Positions 55,953 to 64,000 of a stretch of 64,000 nucleotides of DNA are shown piece by piece. The notes under the pieces were generated by a model. The model searched no databases, was not told the DNA's origin, and worked only from the letters and a program-made list of their open reading frames with translations. Made by a program: the position numbers and the translations under genes. Numbering within the stretch: position 1 is the stretch's first letter; every line of letters starts with the position of its first letter. Origin of the DNA: Prorocentrum cordatum (lineage: Eukaryota > Sar > Dinophyceae > Prorocentrales > Prorocentraceae); the NCBI GenBank assembly GCA_963575745.1, contig CAUYUJ010002071.1, forward strand, positions 27,501 through 91,500, written 5' to 3'.

Positions 55953-56999
55953 GTTTTTACTTAACTCCTCTTTCATTTTCGTGATCGTTACATCTTTGAT
56001 ATCATATTTAGCACACATTGTCGCCCATTGTTCTTCGAAGATCTCCCAAGACTCACCCTTCCATTCCGCCAGGAGAAATGGTTTAGAATCTACCGAATGC
56101 ACATAGATCGAGGAACGTGGGGGGCCCATTTCACCACGCAGAGGAACAAAGCTCGGATGGGCAAGCGTTTTGAATATACCCTGAAATCGGCTAACCTGCT
56201 TGATGTGTGGACGTTTCCATGGGGGAGCATCAACCAAAATCTTGATTTTGCTTGGTACGATTTGCTGGTCCATCCCTGCAAGTATTTTGTCAGCCTCTGG
56301 GGAGGTGAGCAGCTCATCCAAGTGTTTCTTCCATAACCATAGAATATCACCAGTTGTGCCTGTTCGAACCCCCACCCTCCCCTGACCATACAACGTTCGT
56401 CCAGCATTGAGCCGAATAGTACGATCTTTGTCCACACACATCTTCGTATCCTCTGGTAGGGCATCAACCATATTCGATACCAATGTCTGAAGATCTTTCT
56501 GGCCCAGCATTTCCTCACTGCGTTTCTTGGGATTGCTCCAGTTTTTCACCCAACCTTTGATTTCCAAGAATTCTGGCTTCCACATTCTCCTCGCCATCTT
56601 CATATTCTCAGAATCTCCCGAAAAACTACGCTCTGACACCTGAGAAGCATTAGATGCATTACCGGTGCCCACTAAACCGGGAGGAGGTTGAGGCGGATAC
56701 ATCATCATCTGCTCCAGCTTTTGTATACGTTCGTCTTGTGTCTGGACTTTTTCATCAATCTGTGCCAGTTTCTTCTCTGTGGCCTCACACTGCTTGACAA
56801 GAGACGTGGTTCTCTCCTCATTCGTGAAACCAAGTCGAAGAAGAGCCGCAAGGGATGGGTTTGTCTCCTTCGAGATCAGTTCCTCCCTCTCTCTCCATAG
56901 ATCATCGCCTCGATGTTTAACATTCCTCTCGAATTCCTCGTCTGATACATGTTCAGCACCCTCTGCAGCCGACATTTGAGGATGAGGGACCGACGCCAT
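55950..56999 (-). CDS. LINE-3 ORF1, 349 residues
   Basis: Starts with ATG at 56999 (MASVPHPQMSAAEGAEHV). Residues about 15-110 are a coiled coil (REREELISKETNPSLAALL; KKLAQIDEKVQTQDERIQKL), then a Pro-rich hinge. The conserved C-terminal domain has FLEIKGWVKNWSNP, RLNAGRTLYG, PWKRPHIKQVSRF and RGEMGPPRSSIY. It shares layout with the other two ORF1s. Expected to coat element RNA; the domain family is not recognised. Confidence 0.88.
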   Translation of the reverse strand: MASVPHPQMSAAEGAEHVSDEEFERNVKHRGDDLWREREELISKETNPSLAALLRLGFTNEERTTSLVKQCEATEKKLAQIDEKVQTQDERIQKLEQMMMYPPQPPPGLVGTGNASNASQVSERSFSGDSENMKMARRMWKPEFLEIKGWVKNWSNPKKRSEEMLGQKDLQTLVSNMVDALPEDTKMCVDKDRTIRLNAGRTLYGQGRVGVRTGTTGDILWLWKKHLDELLTSPEADKILAGMDQQIVPSKIKILVDAPPWKRPHIKQVSRFQGIFKTLAHPSFVPLRGEMGPPRSSIYVHSVDSKPFLLAEWKGESWEIFEEQWATMCAKYDIKDVTITKMKEELSKN

Positions 57000-57381
57000 T
57001 TTAACACCTGCTGAGTCCTGTGTCTACGTCTACGCCAGCACTTTCGTGCTTCTTTTATGCACACTCGCCAATAATATTTGTCCACTTCTTCAATGAATCG
57101 ATTCCACCCACGATCAGGCTCCCCTAGATACGACGTGATTGTCAAGAGAGAACAACAATATTCTTCCACTTCTTCAATGAATCGTTTCTCACTCGATCAG
57201 GCTCCCTTTGATACGACAATAGTGAAAGAGCAACAACAATACAAAGAGGATACCGTACACAATAGTGATAGGTGTGGAGCAAAATTGGAAAGCAGGCACA
57301 CAAGGTTCGCAGAAGAGGAGGTTCCCCAGGCAGTATTCTGCGAGCCTTTTGGCGACGCCTTGAGCCGCGACGCCTTGAGCC
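57000..57381 (-). promoter_or_regulatory. LINE-3 5' UTR with an 82-bp tandem duplication
   Basis: Two head-to-tail copies (about 57072-57153 and 57155-57236) share CCACTTCTTCAATGAATCG, CGATCAGGCTCCC and GATACGAC. The element starts with GGCTCAAG at 57374-57381 and has a second at 57359-57366. Confidence 0.65.
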
Positions 57382-57505
57382 CCATTTCGGGGCCGGCCCT
57401 CCCTCCACTCCAACCACTCCGCCCTCGCGGAGCGCCAGGGAGAAGGGCGGAGGGGGAGGGGGGGGGCGCCAGCGCCGCGCGCGCACACACACACACACAC
57501 ACGCC

Positions 57506-57544
<39 letters not shown>

Positions 57545-57640
57545 ACACACACGCACACACACACACAGACGCACACACACACACACACAAACACGCACAG
57601 ACACACGCACACACACACACACACATGCACATTACACGGG
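57382..57640. repeat. Resumed GC-rich spacer unit and CA microsatellite
   Basis: TCGGGGCCGGCCCTCCCTCC ... CCACTCCGCCCTCGCGGAGC matches the spacer at 44410-44460, followed by (CA)n at 57480-57625. This is the other side of the unit cut at 46029. Confidence 0.85.
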
Positions 57641-57973
57641 CAACGCCGCTGGATTCAGCTCATTCCTCCCCATCTCCGCGCTGACTACTGCCATGCGCCA
57701 CTCGATCGGCGCCGCGGCGTGGAGATCCAGCCCTTCCAACCAACGCACCCCCCTCGGCGCGCCAGCGCTCCAGAGGGGGGAGGGGCCGCCGCACTACGGG
57801 GCCAGCCATCCCTCCGCTCCAGTCCGTCGCAACTCGCAGCACAGCCTTGCTTTATTCAGCCCCCCCTCCGCCCTCCCTCGCCCCCCCCCCCCCCTCGCCC
57901 CGCCCCCCCCCCCCCTCCCCCCCCAAAACACCCACCCCCACCATCCACTCCCCCCCCCCACACACACAACACG

Positions 57974-58021
<48 letters not shown>

Positions 58022-58039
58022 ACACACAACACACACACA

Positions 58040-58077
<38 letters not shown>

Positions 58078-58119
58078 GCACGCACGCTCGCACACGCACA
58101 AGCACACGCACACACACAA

Positions 58120-58181
<62 letters not shown>

Positions 58182-58200
58182 CTCCCCTTCATTCCCTCTT
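57641..58200. repeat. Second degenerate spacer unit and CA/C-rich microsatellite
   Basis: A diverged spacer at about 57755-57840 (CGCTCCAGAGGGGGGAGGGG ... ACGGGGCC), a C-rich tract at 57860-57960 and (CA)n at 57960-58185. No gene. Confidence 0.8.
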
Positions 58201-58230
58201 CGAAACCCGAAACCCCTGCCCAGCCCTGTC

Positions 58231-61200
58231 CTATCGGCCCGAATGCCAGGCGGACCCCGCCGACCGATCCAGCTCATTCCCCTGCATGTCCACGGCCAAC
58301 CCCCGGGCCCCCCCCGACACCCGCTGCGACGCGCGCGTCGCGTCCGCCCGAGCGCGGCCGCGCTGGAAAGCAGCCAAGTCCTCAACCCTTTCTGACCCGA
58401 AACCCGTCACCACTCGGTCGGCGCCGCCTCCGCGCGAGGATTCCGCCCGCTCCACGCGCTTCGGGCGCAGCAGAACCCCCGCGCGAACAAACGCGCCCTC
58501 GCCCGCCCCCGCCCCCTCACCCGCGACCGCGCCAGGCGCAGATTGCGCCGCCAGCCGGGCAGACCTGCGCGGAGCCACTGCCTCTGGCACAGTCTCCGGC
58601 TTTCTCCCCCCTGGCGCGGACGCCCTGGCCGCCCCCGGCAATCCACTCCCCGCGCGGACTCCCGGCTCCTCCACAGCCACCTCTGCGTCGCCCGACGCAG
58701 CCGCGTGCCCCCCCGCTTTGCCGCGGCCTTTGCCGCCCGCGCGCAGCTTCGCAGGGCCGCCCCCACCTCGCGCATCTCTCCCCGCGGCGCCATCGTTCCC
58801 TCCGCCAACGTCCCCAGACTCTTCCGCGCCATTGGCGCCGCCAACCAGCCTCGTCCCGGCGCGACCACCGACTCCGTCGCCAGCGGAGGCGCAGCCCGCG
58901 CCAGACGGCGACGCCGCCCTCTTCCTCCGCGCGCGCCTCGCGGCGGAATGCGGCGCAGTCCCGACGGGCGAGCCCGCGGCCCACCCCCCTCCACCCCCTC
59001 CTCCACCTCCTCGCACACCTCCCCCTCCTCCCCCCACACCTCTCCCTTCCCCTCCTCCTCCCCCTCCTCTGCCGCGCACAGAGCCCGGCCCCGCAGCGAC
59101 CCCGCCGCTCGCGCCCAGGCCGCCCGCCGCGCCCACGGCATGTGCGGCGCCGAGCACCCCGCCCTTCGCCGTCGCCGCGCCACTCCCGGCGACCCCGCGG
59201 GCATCGACGCCGCGCATCTCCCCGGACGGCGAAGCCGGAGTCTTCCGCCGCACGCGCCTGGCCGTGGCTGGCGAGCTGAGGACACCATCGCCCCCTTGGC
59301 GCTCCGGCGTAAGCGGGGCACCCGCCCGGACCGGCACCGGCGCCCGCACGCTCGACCCCGCCTCGCTCTCCGCCGCGACCTCTGCAGGCTGCCGCCCCGC
59401 AGCGCGGCAACGCGCGCCGAGACCCCAGGCGCTCGCGCCGCCAGCGCCACCGCCACCGACGCCAGTCACCTCACTCCCGCCAGCCCCCACACCCCCGATG
59501 CCTGCCCCGCCTCCCCCTCCACCGCTCTGCTCATCTGGCGCCCCGCCAACCCCTGGCGCCCCCGCGTCGGCGCTCTGCCCCTGACTGCGCCCCATGCGAC
59601 AGTACACCGCCATGTACGCCTCCTTCGGCTTCACGTGCGCCGGCTCGCCTCGCATCCTGCGCGGCGCCTTGTCGTCGTCAAACAAAACGTACCCCCCGTC
59701 AGGGACGCGGCACAACGTCGCATAGTGACCGGTATGCACTGTTTGCCCATTGTGGTACACAACGCCAACCAGCTGCATCTGGGGAAGCCCATGCAGCCTC
59801 AGTTGCTCTTCGACCCACACGGGCTGCCGCGCCTCATGGCCCCTCCTCAATTGAACCACCAAAACGCGCGGCACGCCCGTGAGTCCCGTCTGCTGGTCGT
59901 GCCAAACCCGGTCGGCAGCCGCGCGGCAACACGCTGGGCAGCTCTTCTCAACTTGTTCAGGCGCGCAAAAGTCGGAGTACATTTCCGACAACATCATCGG
60001 CCCGCCGGGCCGCGCATGGACCCGCAGCTTCAGAACATCCTCCGCCTCGTACGAGACGGACAAGTGCCCGCACTGACGGCATTTCTGCCGCTTCTCCATC
60101 ACAAACCCGAACATCCGATCCACGTGCGTCACGCGCATGTTCGTCGCACGAATGCTCTCGGGGTCCCACTGCGCAAAGCGTCCGGCCAACTCCTCTCCGC
60201 GGCGCGCAGCCGACATCAGCTTACCCCAATACGCAAACACATCATGCTGCTGCCACTCGTTGTGGAACTCACTGGGCTCCCCGAGGAAAACGTCGTCGCT
60301 ATCAACATTCGTTCGCCGCCGCACGCTCACGGGTCCGCCCTGCCAGCGTCGCGACACCAACTGGTTGTGCGTGTCCCACATCCCGCAAACGCAGCAACGC
60401 CCACTGGCCCTCTCCTCGCAATCGCCCTCCGAATGCCATCGAAGCCACTCCCAGACGGCAGGCGTCCGCAGCATCAGCTGCGTCACGCTGACCACGTAGC
60501 AAGAATGTCCAGGCCGCGGCATCCCACGGACGGGCACGCTACTCACGCTGTCCCACGAAGCCGCGCGAATACCATCCACGCGAGGCACGTCCATCTCTCC
60601 AGGGCTCGGCGGGGGCTGAGCCGGGCGCTCCGACACGAACAAACTCTGCGGCCCGAACGCCGCGGACACCAGCTCTTCCCGACGGCGCTGTCTTCGGGCT
60701 GCCTCGCGTTGCTGCGTTCGCAAGTACGCCTCCCGGTTTCGGTCCTGCGCCTGCTGCCTCGCCAAGGCCGCAGCCTCCCGCCCCTGCTGCAACCGATTCT
60801 GGACCTCGGCACCCTCCAGCCGGTGCGACCGATCGCGCGTCGCCTGGAGCGCGAGCCGGCAGCGCTGCGCCAGGGCCCTCATCTTATGCTCGCGAGAACC
60901 GAAGCACGCATGGGCACGCACATACCCGAACAGCCCAAAGTGGTCTGACAAATGGAATTCGCAACCCTCGAAGAACACTTTCCCCTTCCCTACCAGATGC
61001 ACCTCCGCCCAGAGCTCCGCCCCGAATATAACCCGGTCCCGTCTCTGGCCGACAGCCCCCCTCTCGCCGAGACCCGAGTAAAACTTGTTCCCGGGGCAGC
61101 CCCAAGAACGACCCTCGTACCAGGTGTCCTTCAAACGCAGCTGCTCCACGGCGGCCTGCACCTGGGAGTCCGTGCTGTTCATGTCGCCCAGAATGAGAGG

Positions 61201-64000
61201 CCGGTCGCAAACTTCCGCGCAAGTCCTCGTAATCTTCTGAAGTATCGCGCGACGCCGTTCCCATGCCGCACCCGCGGGCAAGTGGACCGCCGCCACGTTC
61301 ACCCACCCCGCGCCGCCCGCGCCCCCGCCTCCTGGAACTTCGACCCGGCACAGCACGCACGGGTCCTGCCCTGACAAAGCCTTGCCTTCCGCACGCAGAC
61401 CGCGCCTCACGTACAGGTGCACGTACCCCCTGGACTCGTGCGCATGGGCCACGCCAACCAATTGGAATTCCGCCTCCAGCTCCTTGTACGCCTCCTCGCC
61501 CTCGCATTCCTGCAGAGCAACGACATCAACCCCGCGCGCCTGCCTCCAACGGAGCACTTCGCCCAGGACCGCCGCGCGCTGGTCGCGGTCGCTCCAGGAG
61601 GGCGGCGCCACGGCCGAGCGATGCCCACCAGCGATATTCCACGTGGCAAACGACAACGTCGACGCGCTCTCCATGCCCTCCTCTTCGCCAGCCTCACCCG
61701 CCGCTTCCCCTGGCACAGCCGCCCTCGGCAAGCTCGCGCCTGTCGCGCTGGGCGCCGAAGCACCCGCGCGAGGCACGACGCCGAACGCGCCCAGAACGTC
61801 GCGGCATTCCTGCTCCGAAAGCAACAACTCCATGACATCCCGCGCCCCCCGCGCGCCGACGCCCGCCCGGAACGACGCGAACGCGCCCCGCAGCACGCGA
61901 CACACGTCAGGCACGAAGGACTCCGCCGACGCATCCAGCACGCCCGCATTCGCCAGGCGCCCGACACGGCCCAGCAGAAGCCCGAGCGCGCAGGCGATCC
62001 TCTGCGAGGGAACACGAACGCGCGGCGCGTCCCCGAACTCCACCGCCGGCGAGCGCCGCCCAGCACTGGCACCGAGCGGCCTCAGCAGTGCGTCGATATT
62101 CCGGGCGATTCGCCCTGCCACGTCCTCCCTGCGGGCCCGATCGTGCACGCGCACTGCGAGAGACTCGGCTCGCCCGAGCGCCTCCCCCGGCCGACCAGAC
62201 GTAACACTCACAAACATCCAATCCTGCGCGACACCAGATCCGCTCAGTGGGTCCACGGCGACGACCATTAGCAACTCCTGCTTGTCACTCACGGAGTTCG
62301 CATCCCACACGCTCGTCCAATTGTGCGCAATCCGGGCAAAATGCTCCGGGGTCTCCTCCGCACCAACGTGCCGGCCTACCTTTGCCGACGCCACAGTCAT
62401 CGGCAGCTCCAACCCCGCGCACAACTGCCTCGCCACCTTCAAGAAAAACTCCAGCGCCTGGCCCTCCAGCCTGCCCTCTGCCAGCGCGCTCTCCGCTCGC
62501 ACGTTCACGACCCACTTGTCCATGCGCAGCGCGCAGCCACCACGGACGTCCCCGAACGCGTCCTTCATCCTCTTCGCCGCCTTATCCAAACTCTTATGCA
62601 GGCGCGGGGGCACCAGCGCGCCCATGGCCTCCTTCACGGCGCTCATATGCAGCGGGCCCATGCTCGGAGCCACGGAATCGAACACTCGCTCATCCCACGC
62701 CCCAGACGCCTCCCACCGCTCCACAATCAAGTCGACCACGCCGCGCAGGAACCCCTCCCTGTCACCCGAACCCGAAGACTCATGCGTCAGGCGCCCGGCA
62801 GCAGCCGTCAGACGTTCGCGCAAATCCTCCCGGGACGCACAAGCAGCGAGGGCACCGACATCAACAAGCAGATCCCGCGCGGCGCCCTTCTCCTCCCGCG
62901 TCGCGAAGCGCACCCGCCTCCGGTCCAGAAGCCTTTCGGCCACGGCACGGAGGCGCCGCGCCGCGACGTCGTCCTCTCCAGCCTCGGCAGCAACGGCGCT
63001 GTCGAGCTCGGACGCGAACGGCGGCCCCTCCTCACCCCACAGCCAAGTGTCCTCATCCACCACTCTGCCCGCCCCTCTCAACCTCTCCGCCTGAGCCGCG
63101 GCAACGGTCTTCAAACGACCCAGCAATGTCTCCGCCGCGCGTTTCTCCTCCTCAGTCCAGCAGTCCGCCTCGCAGTACCCGTATTTCCGCAACGTGCGGG
63201 AAGCGCGAGCCTCCAGTCGCAACTCGAAGCGTCGCCGCTCCCGGAACGCCGTCGTATGCCTGGCCCTCATGAAGTCCGCATACTCCGGCAGGTCCTCCTC
63301 GAACACCAAGTCCCAGGGATGCTTCACGCGCGTCGTGGCGACGAAACCGATCCCTGCAACGGCCGCGGTCTTCGCTGACAGGTGCACGCGGACTTTCGCC
63401 AACGTCATCCCCTGCGCCTTCCAGTGCGTCAACGCCCATGCCAGCTGCAACGGGTAGTTCTCGCGCCACACGCCCTCCTCCATGGTGGAAGACACTCTCT
63501 GCCTCCAAATGGGCACCCAGTTCCGCCGCTCCTCGTCTCCCGGGAAAAACGACCGCGGCCGACCCTGCCCGTCTGTCCCTAGATCGATATCATCGAACTC
63601 GACGAACACGCAGAGGGGCGCCTGTAAATCCGGCCGAGCGCCATTGTGCGGGTCGGCGCCCTCGGGCCACATGTAGCCGCGCAGCGTACCCATCGCCCCG
63701 TTCATGAGCCCCGCCTCAACCCAGAGGTTCTGAGTCAACAGCACGCGGGCCCCTTCGCAGACGTACAGCTCGTTCTCGAGTCCGCGGAAGTCCTCGGACG
63801 CCATCTGGTCTGGCCTAGACTTCTGCTTTTTCTCCTTTTTGTCGTGGTAGGCACGCAACGCCGCGATGGGCTTACCACTCGCAGCGGCTACCTGGTACAA
63901 CCTCTCCATGTTCACTCTATCGGCGCCACATGCACCCGAGGCCCGATCCTTCCTGCCGTCCATCAGCAGCGGGGCCGTCTCGAAGGCCGCCAGCTCCTCC
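58231..64000 (-). CDS. PIF1-type helicase C-terminus fused to EEP nuclease and ubiquitin-specific-protease-like domain (partial)
   Basis: The frame is open from the right window edge to a stop at 58231, over 1900 codons, with a strongly GC-rich composition. Near 63500-63800 are [28 protein letters not shown] and, near 63300-63420, [15 protein letters not shown] with [18 protein letters not shown], the last motifs of PIF1/RRM3 helicases; Walker motifs lie outside the window. An EEP domain follows at about 60900-61665: [50 protein letters not shown]-like domain lies at about 59590-60515: [17 protein letters not shown] (Cys box), two CxxC pairs, VHTGHYATL (His box) and YVLFDDDKA. The last 450 residues are Gly/Ala/Arg-rich and disordered. 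PIF1 plus EEP recalls Helitron-like transposons; a Rep domain would lie upstream. Alternatively it is a host gene. Confidence 0.8.
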   Translation of the reverse strand, partial: EELAAFETAPLLMDGRKDRASGACGADRVNMERLYQVAAASGKPIAALRAYHDKKEKKQKSRPDQMASEDFRGLENELYVCEGARVLLTQNLWVEAGLMNGAMGTLRGYMWPEGADPHNGARPDLQAPLCVFVEFDDIDLGTDGQGRPRSFFPGDEERRNWVPIWRQRVSSTMEEGVWRENYPLQLAWALTHWKAQGMTLAKVRVHLSAKTAAVAGIGFVATTRVKHPWDLVFEEDLPEYADFMRARHTTAFRERRRFELRLEARASRTLRKYGYCEADCWTEEEKRAAETLLGRLKTVAAAQAERLRGAGRVVDEDTWLWGEEGPPFASELDSAVAAEAGEDDVAARRLRAVAERLLDRRRVRFATREEKGAARDLLVDVGALAACASREDLRERLTAAAGRLTHESSGSGDREGFLRGVVDLIVERWEASGAWDERVFDSVAPSMGPLHMSAVKEAMGALVPPRLHKSLDKAAKRMKDAFGDVRGGCALRMDKWVVNVRAESALAEGRLEGQALEFFLKVARQLCAGLELPMTVASAKVGRHVGAEETPEHFARIAHNWTSVWDANSVSDKQELLMVVAVDPLSGSGVAQDWMFVSVTSGRPGEALGRAESLAVRVHDRARREDVAGRIARNIDALLRPLGASAGRRSPAVEFGDAPRVRVPSQRIACALGLLLGRVGRLANAGVLDASAESFVPDVCRVLRGAFASFRAGVGARGARDVMELLLSEQECRDVLGAFGVVPRAGASAPSATGASLPRAAVPGEAAGEAGEEEGMESASTLSFATWNIAGGHRSAVAPPSWSDRDQRAAVLGEVLRWRQARGVDVVALQECEGEEAYKELEAEFQLVGVAHAHESRGYVHLYVRRGLRAEGKALSGQDPCVLCRVEVPGGGGAGGAGWVNVAAVHLPAGAAWERRRAILQKITRTCAEVCDRPLILGDMNSTDSQVQAAVEQLRLKDTWYEGRSWGCPGNKFYSGLGERGAVGQRRDRVIFGAELWAEVHLVGKGKVFFEGCEFHLSDHFGLFGYVRAHACFGSREHKMRALAQRCRLALQATRDRSHRLEGAEVQNRLQQGREAAALARQQAQDRNREAYLRTQQREAARRQRRREELVSAAFGPQSLFVSERPAQPPPSPGEMDVPRVDGIRAASWDSVSSVPVRGMPRPGHSCYVVSVTQLMLRTPAVWEWLRWHSEGDCEERASGRCCVCGMWDTHNQLVSRRWQGGPVSVRRRTNVDSDDVFLGEPSEFHNEWQQHDVFAYWGKLMSAARRGEELAGRFAQWDPESIRATNMRVTHVDRMFGFVMEKRQKCRQCGHLSVSYEAEDVLKLRVHARPGGPMMLSEMYSDFCAPEQVEKSCPACCRAAADRVWHDQQTGLTGVPRVLVVQLRRGHEARQPVWVEEQLRLHGLPQMQLVGVVYHNGQTVHTGHYATLCRVPDGGYVLFDDDKAPRRMRGEPAHVKPKEAYMAVYCRMGRSQGQSADAGAPGVGGAPDEQSGGGGGGAGIGGVGAGGSEVTGVGGGGAGGASAWGLGARCRAAGRQPAEVAAESEAGSSVRAPVPVRAGAPLTPERQGGDGVLSSPATARRVRRKTPASPSGEMRGVDARGVAGSGAATAKGGVLGAAHAVGAAGGLGASGGVAAGPGSVRGRGGGGGGEGRGVGGGGGGVRGGGGGGGGGWAAGSPVGTAPHSAARRARRKRAASPSGAGCASAGDGVGGRAGTRLVGGANGAEESGDVGGGNDGAAGRDARGGGGPAKLRAGGKGRGKAGGHAAASGDAEVAVEEPGVRAGSGLPGAARASAPGGRKPETVPEAVAPRRSARLAAQSAPGAVAGEGAGAGEGAFVRAGVLLRPKRVERAESSRGGGADRVVTGFGSERVEDLAAFQRGRARADATRASQRVSGGARGLAVDMQGNELDRSAGSAWHSGR

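Larger units (their letters stand above)
51766..57381 (-). mobile_element. Full-length, apparently intact LINE (LINE-3 of window)
   Basis: 5.6 kb with a GGCT repeat tail (51763-51778 on the plus strand), hairpin, intact ORF2 and ORF1, and a 5' end with two tandem GGCTCAAG words. Left of it LINE-2 is inserted; right of it the GC-rich spacer of the CA array resumes (CCCATTTCGGGGCC), so the pair interrupts one spacer unit. No stop or frameshift was seen in either ORF. Confidence 0.9.

Noticed and set aside
58543-60948. 801-codon plus-strand frame
   Set aside because: Shadow of the GC-rich minus-strand polyprotein; GC-rich third positions remove stops on the opposite strand.

Overview
This window looks like repeat-rich nuclear DNA of a dinoflagellate (inference). 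No ordinary cellular gene is convincingly present. Nearly every supportable coding region belongs to a retrotransposon or to a large helicase/nuclease/protease polyprotein of transposon type. The dinoflagellate call rests on four things: three full-length LINEs whose 5' junctions all begin with (G)GCTCAAG, the 3' end of the dinoflagellate spliced leader; LINE reverse transcriptases with WADN in place of YxDD; a Copia element whose gag carries CCCH fingers; and GC-rich, gene-poor, multiply nested repeats.

Layout. 1-1509 and 19609 to about 20060 are two halves of one degenerate LINE-like fragment (coiled coil plus endonuclease) split by a full-length Copia LTR retrotransposon at 1510-19608. That element has 197-bp LTRs, a GACTC target duplication and minus-strand coding. 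It is 18.1 kb long and carries gag, protease, integrase, RT and RNase H, followed by about 8 kb of extra degenerate coding sequence that includes a stretch resembling RNA 2'-phosphotransferase (Tpt1/KptA). 20060-22500 is low-complexity DNA (GAT repeats and a long polypyrimidine tract).

22500-43640, apart from its LINE insertions, is a composite satellite. Arrays of a roughly 175-180-bp monomer in both orientations are separated by several shared modules and by a recurrent GGCGGTAA...TTACCGCC hairpin. Three LINE copies are inserted inside copies of that hairpin: 32646-33603 (5'-truncated), 34632-40389 (full length) and 43236-43622 (a 3' stub). Two have clear target duplications.

43960-46029 and 57382-58200 are parts of one CA-microsatellite array with GC-rich spacers. 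It is interrupted by two head-to-tail full-length LINEs at 46030-51748 and 51766-57381. The LINE at 51766-57381 has intact ORFs and may be competent. From 58231 to the right edge runs one long open frame on the minus strand: the C-terminal part of a PIF1-type helicase, an endonuclease/exonuclease/phosphatase domain, a ubiquitin-specific-protease-like domain and a disordered tail.

How the parts work together. The LINEs appear to be transcribed, trans-spliced, translated as ORF1 and then ORF2 in one frame across a single UGA, and inserted by target-primed reverse transcription guided by a conserved 3' hairpin. Their C-terminal RNase H is circularly permuted in every copy long enough to show it. 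The permuted RNase H, the in-frame UGA and the site preference for a genomic hairpin are the strongest candidates for an under-described system here.
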